From CADEDV01 sp048498035 (GTDB lineage Bacteria > Bacteroidota > Bacteroidia > Chitinophagales > Chitinophagaceae): DNA of 64,000 nt. Positions 17,749 through 25,981 of this stretch are shown in pieces. Under the pieces are notes generated by a model. It had not been told where the DNA came from and did not search any database. It saw only the letters and a list, made by a program, of their open reading frames with translations. Positions within the stretch are counted from its first letter, which is position 1; each line of letters starts with the position of its first letter. Position numbers and translations under genes: made by a program. The stretch spans positions 49,301 through 113,300 of the forward strand of contig JBEHYT010000013.1 of NCBI GenBank assembly GCA_048498035.1, in the 5' to 3' direction.

Positions 17749-18585
17749 TTAATAATCTCCCAGTGTTTCAGGCAACTGGGCAAGTGCTTTTGCCAATTGC
17801 TCATCATTGGGAGCTATGCCATGCCATTCATGAGAACCTTCCATAAAATCAACGCCTTTACCCATTACGGTATTCATCAGGATGGCGATCGGTTTTCCTT
17901 TTCCCAGGAAAGAATGCGCTGTATCTAATGCTTTCAATATCGCATCAATATCATTTCCCTTTTCGAGATGGATGACCTCCCATCCGAAGGATGCAAATTT
18001 TGCAGGCAAATCGCCCAGACTCATCACTTTTTTAGTGGGTCCGTCAATCTGCTGACCATTCCAGTCAACCGTTGAAATGAGATTATCCACCTGGTGATGG
18101 GCGGCAAACATCGCAGCTTCCCAGTTTTGACCTTCGTCCAGTTCTCCATCACCATGTAATGAGTACACTATATTCTTGTCACCATTCAGCTTTTTAGTGA
18201 GGGCTGCACCAATTGCAACGCTCATGCCCTGGCCAAGTGAACCGGAGGCTACACGAACACCAGGCAGATGCTCATGCGTGGTGGGATGCCCCTGTAAACG
18301 GGAATTGATCTTACGAAATGTTGCCAGTTCCTTGATATCAAAGTAGCCGGATCGTGCCAGCACAGAATAAAATAAAGGTGAAATATGCCCGTTGGAAAGG
18401 AAAAATACGTCTTCATTCGTAGCATCCATATTAAAGTCGGGATTGTGCTTCATCACCTTGAAATACAGGGACACAAGGAAGTCGGTACAGCCCAGTGAAC
18501 CACCGGGATGCCCGCTGTTTGCGCCATGTACCATACGAACGATGTCTCTCCTGACCTGGGATGCGATTGCTGAAAGTTCTGCCAT
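17749..18585 (-). CDS. Transketolase, N-terminal subunit
   Basis: The 278-residue thiamine-diphosphate-binding half of a split transketolase (pentose phosphate pathway). Visible motifs are ANSGHPGGSLG near residue 24, GSLGQGMSVAIGAA near 115, and the ThDP/Mg motif HGDGELDEGQNWEA near 150. The partner C-terminal half (pyrimidine and transketolase-C domains) is not next to it: the downstream side is the end of the convergent permease gene 7 bases away, and the upstream side is a divergent WecA-like gene. The ATG at 18585 (MAELSAIA) is chosen; the frame extends upstream but with non-family sequence. Confidence 0.9.
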   Translation of the reverse strand: MAELSAIASQVRRDIVRMVHGANSGHPGGSLGCTDFLVSLYFKVMKHNPDFNMDATNEDVFFLSNGHISPLFYSVLARSGYFDIKELATFRKINSRLQGHPTTHEHLPGVRVASGSLGQGMSVAIGAALTKKLNGDKNIVYSLHGDGELDEGQNWEAAMFAAHHQVDNLISTVDWNGQQIDGPTKKVMSLGDLPAKFASFGWEVIHLEKGNDIDAILKALDTAHSFLGKGKPIAILMNTVMGKGVDFMEGSHEWHGIAPNDEQLAKALAQLPETLGDY

Positions 18586-18729
18586 AAAAACTATGATCTT
18601 TTTAAACTTTTTGTATCTTGTTGCTTCAAACCACCATTGCGTTGCAAAAGTGCAACGTTTTTCGATACAAAATCCATCCGGGATAATCATTCTCGTCACA
18701 AAAATCAAATCATCCTGTGCTTTTAACGG

Positions 18730-18749
18730 TTAATACGGTAACGTATTAA
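18730..18749. promoter_or_regulatory. Inverted repeat in the divergent transketolase / WecA-like promoter region
   Basis: Perfect 8-base arms TTAATACG and CGTATTAA with spacer GTAA. It lies 144 bases upstream of the transketolase ATG and 68 upstream of the WecA-like ATG, with no T tract on either side, so an operator is more likely than a terminator. A second, shorter dyad (CGTTGC-AAAAGT-GCAACG, 18640-18657) lies closer to the transketolase gene. Confidence 0.4.
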
Positions 18750-18765
18750 AAACGAGTGTCTGACA

Positions 18766-18797
18766 TTAGGAAAACCGGGCTTTCGAACTTATTTTTG
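18766..18797 (+). promoter_or_regulatory. Probable promoter of the WecA-like gene
   Basis: TATTTTTG (18790-18797) matches TAnnTTTG. TTAG at 18766-18769, 20 bases upstream, is one base off the TTTG -33 box. The ATG follows 20 bases after the -7 box. Confidence 0.5.
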
Positions 18798-18817
18798 TAC
18801 CGATCAAAAACTGCTCA

Positions 18818-19969
18818 ATGCTGGAAGGTTCTCAATTGCTGGATGTTTTGCTGACGGCCTCGGTTTCGTTTATTATTTCTTTTTTGGCAATTCCGGTCGT
18901 TTTGCAGATTGCAGATCAAAAAAAGTTGTATGATATTCCCGATGAGCGGAAACTTCATACAAGACCGGTAGCTTCACTGGGTGGCGTTGGTATTTTTGGA
19001 GGTTTTATTCTTGCACTGCTCCTTTCCATCCAGGGGCGTTTCAACCCGGAATTTCAGTATTTTTTTGCCGCCGCATTCGTTATCTTCTTCCTCGGTCTCA
19101 AAGACGATATGGTGGTACTCTCAGCCAGTAAAAAATTCATCGGCCAGGTAATTGCCGCTTCAATCCTGATTCACCTTGGGAATATCCGTTTGGATAGCAT
19201 GTACGGTCTTTTTGGCATGAACCAGTTGCCGGAGGGATTCAGTCTCGCACTGTCATATCTCACTATCATCGTGGTTATCAACTCATTCAACCTGATTGAT
19301 GGAATTGACGGGTTGGCTGCCAGCCTCGGTATCCTTACCATGCTGGTATTTGGTACCTATTTCTTTGCCATCGGTCAGCAGGCTTATGCATTGCTCGCTT
19401 TTTCACTGGCCGGCAGCCTTGTGGCGTTCCTGATCTTCAACCATCACCCCGCCAAGATCTTCATGGGTGATTCGGGCTCGTTGATGATCGGGCTGGTCAA
19501 TTCGATCCTGGTGATACGATTTATCAATGTGGCAGGTTCCTCATCAGTTGCCATCCCGATTGAATCCTCTGTGGCAATCGGCATTTCTATCCTGATTGTT
19601 CCCCTGCTGGACACTTTACGCGTATTCGCTATCCGCATCGCGCAGGGCCGCTCACCGTTTACGCCCGACCGCAATCACTTTCATCACCTGTTGCTTGACA
19701 GGGGTATGGGGCATGCTGCCGTTACATTTACCTGCGTTGGTATCAATGTGTTTTTCATCATCCTGGCTTATTGCTGCCGCTCCCTGGGACCCAGTTACCT
19801 GATCCTGTTGATGTTAACACTTTCTTTCTCAGGTTTGGGCCTCTTGTATTACCGCAAGCCGCGCCGTACCATGGTGATTGCCAAAACAATCAATGGCGCC
19901 ACCAAGCTGAAAACATCTTCCAAGGTGGTTACGCTTACACAGGAAACCTCCGTTGCAGAAAAGAACTAA
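18818..19969 (+). CDS. WecA/TagO/MraY-family undecaprenyl-phosphate sugar-1-phosphate transferase
   Basis: A 383-residue polytopic membrane enzyme that starts polymer synthesis by moving a sugar-1-phosphate (usually GlcNAc-1-P) from a UDP-sugar to undecaprenyl phosphate. About ten transmembrane helices are visible. Cytoplasmic catalytic motifs are FLGLKDDM near 88, INSFNLIDGIDGLAA near 157, IFMGDSGSLMIGL near 212 and the His-rich loop DRNHFHHLLLDRGM near 285, which marks the WecA branch rather than MraY. It is a single gene with its own likely promoter and a terminator. It may start O-antigen, capsule or glycoprotein glycan synthesis. Confidence 0.9.
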   Translation: MLEGSQLLDVLLTASVSFIISFLAIPVVLQIADQKKLYDIPDERKLHTRPVASLGGVGIFGGFILALLLSIQGRFNPEFQYFFAAAFVIFFLGLKDDMVVLSASKKFIGQVIAASILIHLGNIRLDSMYGLFGMNQLPEGFSLALSYLTIIVVINSFNLIDGIDGLAASLGILTMLVFGTYFFAIGQQAYALLAFSLAGSLVAFLIFNHHPAKIFMGDSGSLMIGLVNSILVIRFINVAGSSSVAIPIESSVAIGISILIVPLLDTLRVFAIRIAQGRSPFTPDRNHFHHLLLDRGMGHAAVTFTCVGINVFFIILAYCCRSLGPSYLILLMLTLSFSGLGLLYYRKPRRTMVIAKTINGATKLKTSSKVVTLTQETSVAEKN

Positions 19970-19992
19970 AAACATCAAAATAAACCCTGATT

Positions 19993-20022
19993 TGCCCGGC
20001 CGGAAGGTGGGGCATTTTTTTT
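19993..20022 (+). terminator. Terminator between the WecA-like gene and frr
   Basis: Stem TGCCC (19993-19997) with GGGCA (20010-20014), an inner CCGG/GG-rich loop, and a run of eight Ts at 20015-20022. Confidence 0.6.
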
Positions 20023-20047
20023 GAGTGTTACTCTTTTATTAGATTTG
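20020..20047 (+). promoter_or_regulatory. Possible promoter of frr
   Basis: TTTG (20020-20023) and TAGATTTG (20040-20047) match both boxes, but the 16-base spacer is shorter than the usual 19-21. The -7 box lies 41 bases before the ATG. Confidence 0.4.
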
Positions 20048-20088
20048 CGCTTCGCGAAAAGCGGCAGCATTTTTTTAAAACGATTACT

Positions 20089-20652
20089 ATGGCAGAAGAT
20101 ATTTCGACGATTATCGCTGATACTGAAGCGAATATGCAAAAAGCGATCAACCACCTGGAAGCGGAACTTGTTAAGATCAGGGCCGGTAAGGCCAATCCAA
20201 ATATGCTTGACGGACTGGCGGTAGAATATTACGGCAGCCCGATGCCAATTAACCAGGTGGCCAATATTTCTGTGGCTGACGCGCGCACCATCACCATCCA
20301 ACCCTGGGAAAAAAATATGTTGCAACCCATTGAACGCGCGATTATTAACGCAAATATGGGGGTTACACCGCAAAATGACGGGGGGCTGATACGCCTTTTC
20401 CTGCCACCGCTTACCGAAGAGCGCCGCCGGGAACTGGTAAAACGCTGCCAGGGTGAGGGAGAACAATCAAAAGTGGCCATCCGGAATATCAGAAGGGATG
20501 GAATTGAAAATATCAAGAAACTACAAAAGAACGGTCTGAGTGAAGATGCCGCCAAAGATGCGGAAGCCGATGTTCAGGGCGTAACAGACAAGTATATTGC
20601 CCTGGTTGAAAAACACCTCGGCGCCAAGGAAAAGGAAATTATGTCTGTATAA
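20089..20652 (+). CDS. frr: Ribosome recycling factor
   Basis: A 187-residue tRNA-mimicking protein that with EF-G splits post-termination ribosomes. Diagnostic segments are HLEAELVKIRAGKANPNML near residue 22, SVADARTITIQPWEKNML near 62, and IRLFLPPLTEERRRELVK near 100, followed by the helical arm. Length is normal. In many bacteria it follows pyrH; here it stands alone after a terminator. It ends 8 bases from the end of the convergent EamA transporter gene. Confidence 0.96.
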   Translation: MAEDISTIIADTEANMQKAINHLEAELVKIRAGKANPNMLDGLAVEYYGSPMPINQVANISVADARTITIQPWEKNMLQPIERAIINANMGVTPQNDGGLIRLFLPPLTEERRRELVKRCQGEGEQSKVAIRNIRRDGIENIKKLQKNGLSEDAAKDAEADVQGVTDKYIALVEKHLGAKEKEIMSV

Positions 20653-20660
20653 AGATCCGG

Positions 20661-21548
20661 CTACTCTTTTTTCCTGTTGGCGAGATAAACGCCAAGGAGA
20701 ATTAGCAACAAGCAGGCTACTTTCAGCCAGCCGATAGTTTCACCGTCGCGCACACCCCAGGCCAGCGCTACGAATGGTATGCCGTACGTCACCAGTGATG
20801 CAAAGAGGCCGCCGGCCCTTTGTACCAATACGTACAGTAAAATGGTGGCAACGGCACTGCCCAGAACGCCCAGGATGGTGGCTGATAATACCGCGTCGCG
20901 CACCTGGGGTTGATGTAAATTCAATTCAAAGAAGCCCTGTTGCCAAAGAATAAATCCGGCAGGAATGGTCATAAAGGCGAGCGATACCGTTGCCACATGC
21001 ACCGGGTTGAGGCCTTTCAATTTGTGACTTACCATGTTCACATTTACCCCATAAAGGAATGTAGCTACGAGGATAAAGCCGGTATAAATAAGATTGTCGA
21101 AATTAATAGACCGCTGTCCCTGCAACACGGGAGCAATCGTTAATAAGACCAGTCCGAGGAAGCCGGTGATAACGCCAACTATTTTTTGCATGGCAATCCT
21201 GTCTTTGTAGAAAAGCACGCCCACTACAACCACCCAGATCGGAGTAAGGGCATTCAGGATTCCGCCAAGAGAGCCATCCAGCCGCGTCATCGCAGTGGCA
21301 AAAAGGAAGGCCGGAAGCAGGTTGCCCAACACCGCTGAAAAAATGACAAGGCCCATGCGGTTCATCGGCAGCTTACGAAAATGGAAAATGGCAAACGGAA
21401 CAAATACAAGGCCCGCGGAAAAGATACGTACCGCTGCAATCTGGGCGGCTGTAAGGCCCAATGCGCCATCACGCATGAGTTTGAACGAACTGCCCCAAAT
21501 GATACAGAGCAGGACAAAGATGGTCCAGGAAAAAAATTTGTTACTCAT
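20661..21548 (-). CDS. EamA/DMT-family transporter
   Basis: A 295-residue inner-membrane protein with ten predicted transmembrane helices arranged as two EamA repeats (about 8-140 and 155-290). The opening FFSWTIFVLLCIIWGSSF is typical of drug/metabolite exporters. The substrate cannot be inferred. The ATG at 21548 (MSNKFF) is chosen over an upstream in-frame start at 21566, which would add six basic residues. Single gene, divergent from the PPK2 gene. Confidence 0.88.
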   Translation of the reverse strand: MSNKFFSWTIFVLLCIIWGSSFKLMRDGALGLTAAQIAAVRIFSAGLVFVPFAIFHFRKLPMNRMGLVIFSAVLGNLLPAFLFATAMTRLDGSLGGILNALTPIWVVVVGVLFYKDRIAMQKIVGVITGFLGLVLLTIAPVLQGQRSINFDNLIYTGFILVATFLYGVNVNMVSHKLKGLNPVHVATVSLAFMTIPAGFILWQQGFFELNLHQPQVRDAVLSATILGVLGSAVATILLYVLVQRAGGLFASLVTYGIPFVALAWGVRDGETIGWLKVACLLLILLGVYLANRKKE

Positions 21549-21659
21549 AAACAGGTTGCGGCGCAAAGTTCTGCAAACAACTTTGGATTAACGGATCATT
21601 TTTTAAACAGCCATCTACCAATGACAGCGAAATAGTATATTGTGAATCAATCAAAAATT

Positions 21660-22406
21660 ATGGGGCAGATTAAGTTAAAGACGATCGATACAAGAGCGCC
21701 CAAAGATTGGGATAAGAAGGAAACGAAGGAGAAACTTGCAGACCTGGTAAATGAGCTGGATGGTCTTCAGAATCTTCTTTATGCTGAAGGCAAACATGCG
21801 GTATTGATTGTGATACAGGGTATGGATGCCAGCGGGAAAGATGGTGTAATTCGCCATGTAATGGGAAATATGAACCCGCAGGGCGTTACCGTAAAATCAT
21901 ATAAGGCGCCTACACCTGAAGAACTGGCGCATGATTTTCTCTGGCGGATCCATCAGCATGCGCCTGCACGCGGTATGATCCAGGTGTTTAACCGTTCCCA
22001 GTATGAAGATATACTGGTAACAAGGGTGCATAAGTGGTGCGATGATGAAACGGCTGCCAAACGAATGAAAGCTATTAATGATTTTGAAGAATTGTTACAG
22101 GAACATAACAACACGCATATCCTGAAATTTTACCTGCACGTTTCCCGCGAAGAACAGCAGCAGCGATTGGATGAACGCATGAAAGATCCCGGGAAAATGT
22201 GGAAGTACAACGCTAACGACTTTGCCGAAGCCAAGCTGTGGGATGAATATATGCAGATGTATGAGGACTGCTTTGAATACTGCAATAAAGTGCCCTGGAC
22301 GATTGTGCCGGCCGACCAGAACTGGTATAAGGAATATATCGTAGCAAAGGCCCTGGTGGATCTTTTGCGGGGGTTGAAAATGCAGTACCCGGGATTAAAA
22401 AAATAA
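21660..22406 (+). CDS. Polyphosphate kinase 2 family phosphotransferase
   Basis: A 248-residue cytoplasmic P-loop kinase that moves phosphate between polyphosphate and nucleotides. Walker A is GMDASGKDG at 54-62. FNRSQYEDILVTRVH carries the Walker B-like acidic residue, and the lid module has REEQQQRLDERMKDPGKMWKY. The single-domain length fits PPK2 class I or III; direction and nucleotide preference (ADP, GDP or AMP) cannot be fixed by eye. The ATG at 21660 is chosen over a GTG six codons upstream. mscL follows 37 bases after the stop. Confidence 0.9.
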   Translation: MGQIKLKTIDTRAPKDWDKKETKEKLADLVNELDGLQNLLYAEGKHAVLIVIQGMDASGKDGVIRHVMGNMNPQGVTVKSYKAPTPEELAHDFLWRIHQHAPARGMIQVFNRSQYEDILVTRVHKWCDDETAAKRMKAINDFEELLQEHNNTHILKFYLHVSREEQQQRLDERMKDPGKMWKYNANDFAEAKLWDEYMQMYEDCFEYCNKVPWTIVPADQNWYKEYIVAKALVDLLRGLKMQYPGLKK

Positions 22407-22443
22407 ATGTTCAAATCAATTTTCCACACTTAAATTGACTATT

Positions 22444-22821
22444 ATGGGAATGCTTAAAGAATTCAAGGAATTTGCAATAAAGGGCAACGTGGTTGACCTG
22501 GCTGTTGCGGTAGTAATAGGGGCCGCATTCGGAAAAATTGTTACGGCGCTCACGGAAACGATTATTATGCCGCTGGTGAGCCTGCTGGTGGGCAAGGGTG
22601 GTGTAAATGAGTTATCTGCTATGATTGGCCAAACGGCGTTCCCGTATGGAAAATTCCTGCAGGCAGTGATCGATTTTATCCTGGTGGCTTTTGTGTTGTT
22701 CCTCGTTGTGAAGGCCATCAACAGCTTTAAAAAGAAGAAAGAAGAAGCGCCGGCTGCACCGGCACCTCCTTCGGAAGAGGTGACCCTGCTTCGCGAAATA
22801 AGAGATTCGTTAAAAAAATAA
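22444..22821 (+). CDS. mscL: Large-conductance mechanosensitive channel
   Basis: A 125-residue inner-membrane channel opened by membrane tension to release solutes on osmotic downshock. The N-terminal amphipathic helix (MLKEFKEFAIKGNVVDLAV), TM1 (about 15-45, with GAAFGKIVTAL) and TM2 (about 70-95, FLQAVIDFILVAFVLFLVV) are followed by a charged Lys-rich stretch, an Ala/Pro linker and the C-terminal helix LLREIRDSLKK. The ATG at 22444 is chosen over an in-frame TTG at 22435. A strong terminator follows. Confidence 0.96.
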   Translation: MGMLKEFKEFAIKGNVVDLAVAVVIGAAFGKIVTALTETIIMPLVSLLVGKGGVNELSAMIGQTAFPYGKFLQAVIDFILVAFVLFLVVKAINSFKKKKEEAPAAPAPPSEEVTLLREIRDSLKK

Positions 22822-22832
22822 TATGTTTTCGG

Positions 22833-22862
22833 GCCTCTTCCCAGCCGGGAAGAGGCTTTTTT
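22833..22862 (+). terminator. Rho-independent terminator of mscL
   Basis: Perfect 10-base stem GCCTCTTCCC (22833-22842) and GGGAAGAGGC (22847-22856), loop AGCC, then six Ts. Confidence 0.93.
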
Positions 22863-22932
22863 ATGCCCCCGGGCGATTTTTTTGGACATTTTCCCGGTTT
22901 TTTTTGCCCGTTCGGGATAATAAATTAGCCCT

Positions 22933-22940
22933 TATCTTTG
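22933..22940 (+). promoter_or_regulatory. -7 box of the DUF3078 gene promoter
   Basis: TATCTTTG matches TAnnTTTG exactly, 49 bases before the ATG. The best upstream partner, TTTG at 22903-22906, is 26 bases away, longer than usual. Confidence 0.4.
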
Positions 22941-22989
22941 GAAAGGTTTGACCCGACCACTACATTTGTAACCTAACTAACTACTTATT

Positions 22990-23928
22990 ATGAGAAGACT
23001 AATCTTTACATTCTTCGCTTTTGTAATGATCCTGCCGGCAATGGCCCAGGACAAAAAGAAAGAAAAAAAGAGCGGTCCCTGGAACAAAGGCGTTATGCTG
23101 TCCGTGATTGGCGGACAGGGAGGCAGCCGTAACTGGGCCGCCGGTTCTGAGCGCTTTTCATTCTCCTTTGCAGCCTACGCCAACCTGTATGCGAATCGCA
23201 CCTGGGGCAAAAACCTCTGGCAAAATTCTGCGACAATCGGTTACGCAATGGTGAATACCTCATCCCAGGGCGTTCGTAAACAAGACGATAAGCTTGATCT
23301 CTATTCAAAATACGGTTACCAGTTAAAAGCACCGAAATGGAGATTTGGTTTTGTAGCTAACCTGCGTACGCAGATGACCGAGAGCTTTGACTATGAGCAG
23401 GAAGGTCGTCCGAACGTGATCGGCCGGTTTTTCGCTCCTGCCTATGCTACGTTGGCTCCTGGCTTCAACTTCAAAGCCTGCAACGGATTTGACATCTTCC
23501 TGTCACCGGTAGCCGCACGCTGGGTAATTGCTACCAACCAACCCTATAGCTACAACTACCAGGGTGGTATCAAACCAGACGGTTCAGAAGAGCGTTCCCT
23601 GGCAAGTCTTTACGGAGTAGACCCAACAAGACAGGTTCGTTTTGAAGCGGGTCCCTACGTATCTGCGCTCTTTAACAAAGACATCATGAAAAATGTACGG
23701 TATAACAGCCGCCTGGACCTGCTTTCCAACTTTGCCGAAAGCGAGCCCACCAAGGTAGATATTTACTGGACCAATACCATTGGTATGAAAGTAAATAACT
23801 GGCTGCAGGTAACGTATAATTTTGACGTGATCTATGACGATGACGTAAAAATGTTTGGCCCCCTGAAGAAAAGCCCCGCTACCCAATTGCGTTCTATGCT
23901 GGGTGTTGGTGTGATGGCCAAATTCTAA
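22990..23928 (+). CDS. DUF3078 family outer-membrane protein
   Basis: A 312-residue secreted protein. The signal peptide ends in MILPAMAQ (about residues 1-19) and a Lys-rich stretch follows. The rest alternates hydrophobic and polar residues in short beta strands rich in Trp, Tyr and Phe, with a terminal Phe (VGVMAKF), consistent with an outer-membrane beta-barrel. I recognise the pattern as DUF3078, a Bacteroidota family of unknown function. It is a single gene bounded by terminators on both sides. Confidence 0.85.
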   Translation: MRRLIFTFFAFVMILPAMAQDKKKEKKSGPWNKGVMLSVIGGQGGSRNWAAGSERFSFSFAAYANLYANRTWGKNLWQNSATIGYAMVNTSSQGVRKQDDKLDLYSKYGYQLKAPKWRFGFVANLRTQMTESFDYEQEGRPNVIGRFFAPAYATLAPGFNFKACNGFDIFLSPVAARWVIATNQPYSYNYQGGIKPDGSEERSLASLYGVDPTRQVRFEAGPYVSALFNKDIMKNVRYNSRLDLLSNFAESEPTKVDIYWTNTIGMKVNNWLQVTYNFDVIYDDDVKMFGPLKKSPATQLRSMLGVGVMAKF

Positions 23929-23950
23929 GATAGAATTACCTTATTTTTGA

Positions 23951-23982
23951 GTCCTGTTATACTTATAACAGGACTTTTATTT
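23951..23982 (+). terminator. Terminator after the DUF3078 gene
   Basis: Long perfect dyad GTCCTGTTATA (23951-23961) and TATAACAGGAC (23964-23974), followed by TTTTATTTT. The minus-strand side also has a T-rich flank, so it may act both ways. Confidence 0.9.
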
Positions 23983-24006
23983 TGAGTTTACCGAAAAACG
24001 TGCATA

Positions 24007-24801
24007 GTGAATAATACCTCGTACCAGATCAGGTTACCGCAGTTTGAAGGCCCCTTTGATCTCCTTTTGTTCTTTATAGAACGGGATGAACTGGATATTT
24101 ATAATATACCCATTACCCGGATCATCAACGATTTCATGGATTATATCCATTCAGGTGAATCGCTGAATATTGAACTGTCCAGTGAATTTATCCTGTTTGT
24201 ATCCACGCTGATGCGGATTAAAGCCAAAATGCTCCTGCCGCGGAAAGAACTGGATGCGCAGGGTAACGAAATTGACCCGCGCCAGGAACTGGTAAACAAG
24301 ATCCTTGAATACAAACGCTTTAAGGAAGCATCTGCAGAAATGGCCGAGATGGAAGCCATCCGGATGCTGATGGTAAAACGCGGTAATATCCAACGGGAAC
24401 TATCGCAGATTGGCGAAGAAGCAAGCGACGGTACCGAGATTCAGAACATTACCCTTTTCAAATTGATGAAGGCATTTGAGCGGGTGATGCAGAAATACAA
24501 GGACCGCACTGATGCACCCCGGCATACTGTAGTGCAATACAACTACACGATGGAGAAAAGCCGGCAGGATATGCTGGATAGAGCGCAAGCCAATAAAAAC
24601 CTCTCGTTTGAACGAATCTTTGAAGTGGCCGAAAATCGCGTGCATGCCATTTTCCTCTTTCTTTCGTTGCTTGAACTTGTTCAGCAAAAGTTTCTTAAGA
24701 TCATGATCGGGGAAGGGAAAAATAATTTTATTATTGAATACAATGAACCGGAAGATCGCCTTGCAGAAATGGAAGAAGCCAACCCGGACTCACAGGAATA
24801 A
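24007..24801 (+). CDS. scpA: Segregation and condensation protein A
   Basis: A 264-residue kleisin of the bacterial condensin SMC-ScpAB, needed for chromosome compaction and segregation. The N-terminal domain shows QFEGPFDLLLFFIERDELDI at about 12-31, INDFMDYI, and EFILFVSTLMRIKAKMLLP near 60, the last two typical of ScpA. The C-terminal winged-helix region (about 195-255) has VHAIFLFLSLLELVQQKFL. The start is a GTG at 24007, which places the conserved opening at the usual distance. scpB is not nearby. The OsmC gene follows 24 bases later. Confidence 0.94.
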   Translation: MNNTSYQIRLPQFEGPFDLLLFFIERDELDIYNIPITRIINDFMDYIHSGESLNIELSSEFILFVSTLMRIKAKMLLPRKELDAQGNEIDPRQELVNKILEYKRFKEASAEMAEMEAIRMLMVKRGNIQRELSQIGEEASDGTEIQNITLFKLMKAFERVMQKYKDRTDAPRHTVVQYNYTMEKSRQDMLDRAQANKNLSFERIFEVAENRVHAIFLFLSLLELVQQKFLKIMIGEGKNNFIIEYNEPEDRLAEMEEANPDSQE

Positions 24802-24825
24802 TCATCATCATTAAAATCATTTATT

Positions 24826-25236
24826 ATGAAACGCTACGCAACAGCCAATTGGAAAGGAACCGGGAAAGAAGGTACCGGAACCAATAGTACACAGTCTGGT
24901 GTGCTTAACAATACACAGTATTCTTATAAAAGCCGGTTTGAAGATGGTATCGGTACTAATCCTGAAGAATTGATTGCTGCCGCACATGCCGGTTGTTTTA
25001 CGATGAAGCTGAGCTTTGTCCTGAATGCAGCCGGGTTTACCGCGGATAATATCGACACAAAATGTACTATCGCTCTTGAAAACGGCGCTATCACTTCCAG
25101 CCACCTGGAAGTAAAAGCAACCGTTCCGGGAATAGATGCTGCTAAATTTGCCGAGGCAGCTGCCGATGCAAAAGCAAATTGCCCGATCAGCAAACTGCTC
25201 AATACAGAAATAACTATGGAAGCATCCCTGGCCTGA
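24826..25236 (+). CDS. OsmC family protein (peroxiredoxin-like)
   Basis: A 136-residue cytoplasmic protein of the OsmC/Ohr family, which reduces organic hydroperoxides with two Cys residues. Both are present: one in AHAGCFTMKLSFVL near residue 64 and one in ANCPISKLLN near 126. The opening TANWKGTGKEGTG and NPEELIAAAHAGC are diagnostic of the OsmC branch. The dimer-forming beta sheet and central helices are intact. Possibly co-transcribed with scpA, but functionally separate. A terminator follows. Confidence 0.92.
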   Translation: MKRYATANWKGTGKEGTGTNSTQSGVLNNTQYSYKSRFEDGIGTNPEELIAAAHAGCFTMKLSFVLNAAGFTADNIDTKCTIALENGAITSSHLEVKATVPGIDAAKFAEAAADAKANCPISKLLNTEITMEASLA

Positions 25237-25264
25237 TTAGCCCCGGTTGTTAACGAATAAAAGG

Positions 25265-25295
25265 AGAGGCTGCCCAATAGGACAGCCTCTTTTTT
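25265..25295 (+). terminator. Rho-independent terminator of the OsmC gene
   Basis: Stem AGAGGCTG (25265-25272) and CAGCCTCT (25283-25290), loop of ten bases with partial pairing, then five Ts. Confidence 0.9.
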
Positions 25296-25314
25296 GATTT
25301 CATGGCATCAGGTA

Positions 25315-25926
25315 TCATTCATAGATCCAAAGAAGAATAGGTTTTTGTGAACCCGTAATATATGTGCGCAGCTTTTGGAGAAAGCCCGGCGCAACTGTAG
25401 GACAACCATCACTCTGACAAATTTCATCACCGGTTGCAACTTCTGGTACGCAGGAATGCGCGTGCAATACTACAAAACGCTCAAACGCTTTGTTGTTGGT
25501 ACTGTCTAACCCGTATAATTTGAACGCCAATCCAAAATGCCCATTGTAAGAATAACCCACCCGGTATTTCCCCAGCGAAGTGCATCCACAGCCTACAGTA
25601 TTCCCGTATTTGCGTCCTTCCAACCATTCCTCATTGCAACGGCCATGTGTAACCAGGCCCGAACAAAGAACGGAGTCTTTACGGGTGTTATAAACAAAAA
25701 AACGGGGCCGGCCGGAAGCAATTGACATATCGACGAGAAATACCAGGTTTGCATTGTAGCCTTTTTGGAGAGCAAACTGTTGTGCGCGCTTTCCCCATTC
25801 CCGGAGTGGGCCGGTAGACAGTCCTTTTGCAGGTGCTACCCCACGCGCCACATTCCCCGGCTGTAAATGCGGGCGAAACGCCAGGAACAAAAGTCCGGCT
25901 ACAAGCAGAGGTAAGGCATACTTCAT
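25315..25926 (-). CDS. Murein L,D-transpeptidase catalytic-domain protein (YkuD_2 type)
   Basis: A 203-residue exported protein with an N-terminal hydrophobic signal segment (about 1-18). The catalytic domain holds a metal-rich or disulfide region (GNTVGCGCTSLGKYRVGYSY near 110), VVLHAHSCVP near 154 with the catalytic His, and QSDGCPTVAPGFL near 170 with the nucleophile Cys. This SxGC layout fits the L,D-transpeptidase catalytic-domain family, which forms or trims 3-3 peptidoglycan cross-links, or acts as a related cysteine enzyme. It is a single gene, upstream of and co-oriented with no partner, since dxs lies on the same strand behind it with its own region. Confidence 0.85.
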   Translation of the reverse strand: MKYALPLLVAGLLFLAFRPHLQPGNVARGVAPAKGLSTGPLREWGKRAQQFALQKGYNANLVFLVDMSIASGRPRFFVYNTRKDSVLCSGLVTHGRCNEEWLEGRKYGNTVGCGCTSLGKYRVGYSYNGHFGLAFKLYGLDSTNNKAFERFVVLHAHSCVPEVATGDEICQSDGCPTVAPGFLQKLRTYITGSQKPILLWIYE

Positions 25927-25981
25927 CTAATAAGGATAAGATGCCCCGGAATCAGAATTCCATAAAAAAGAGGGAAAATAG

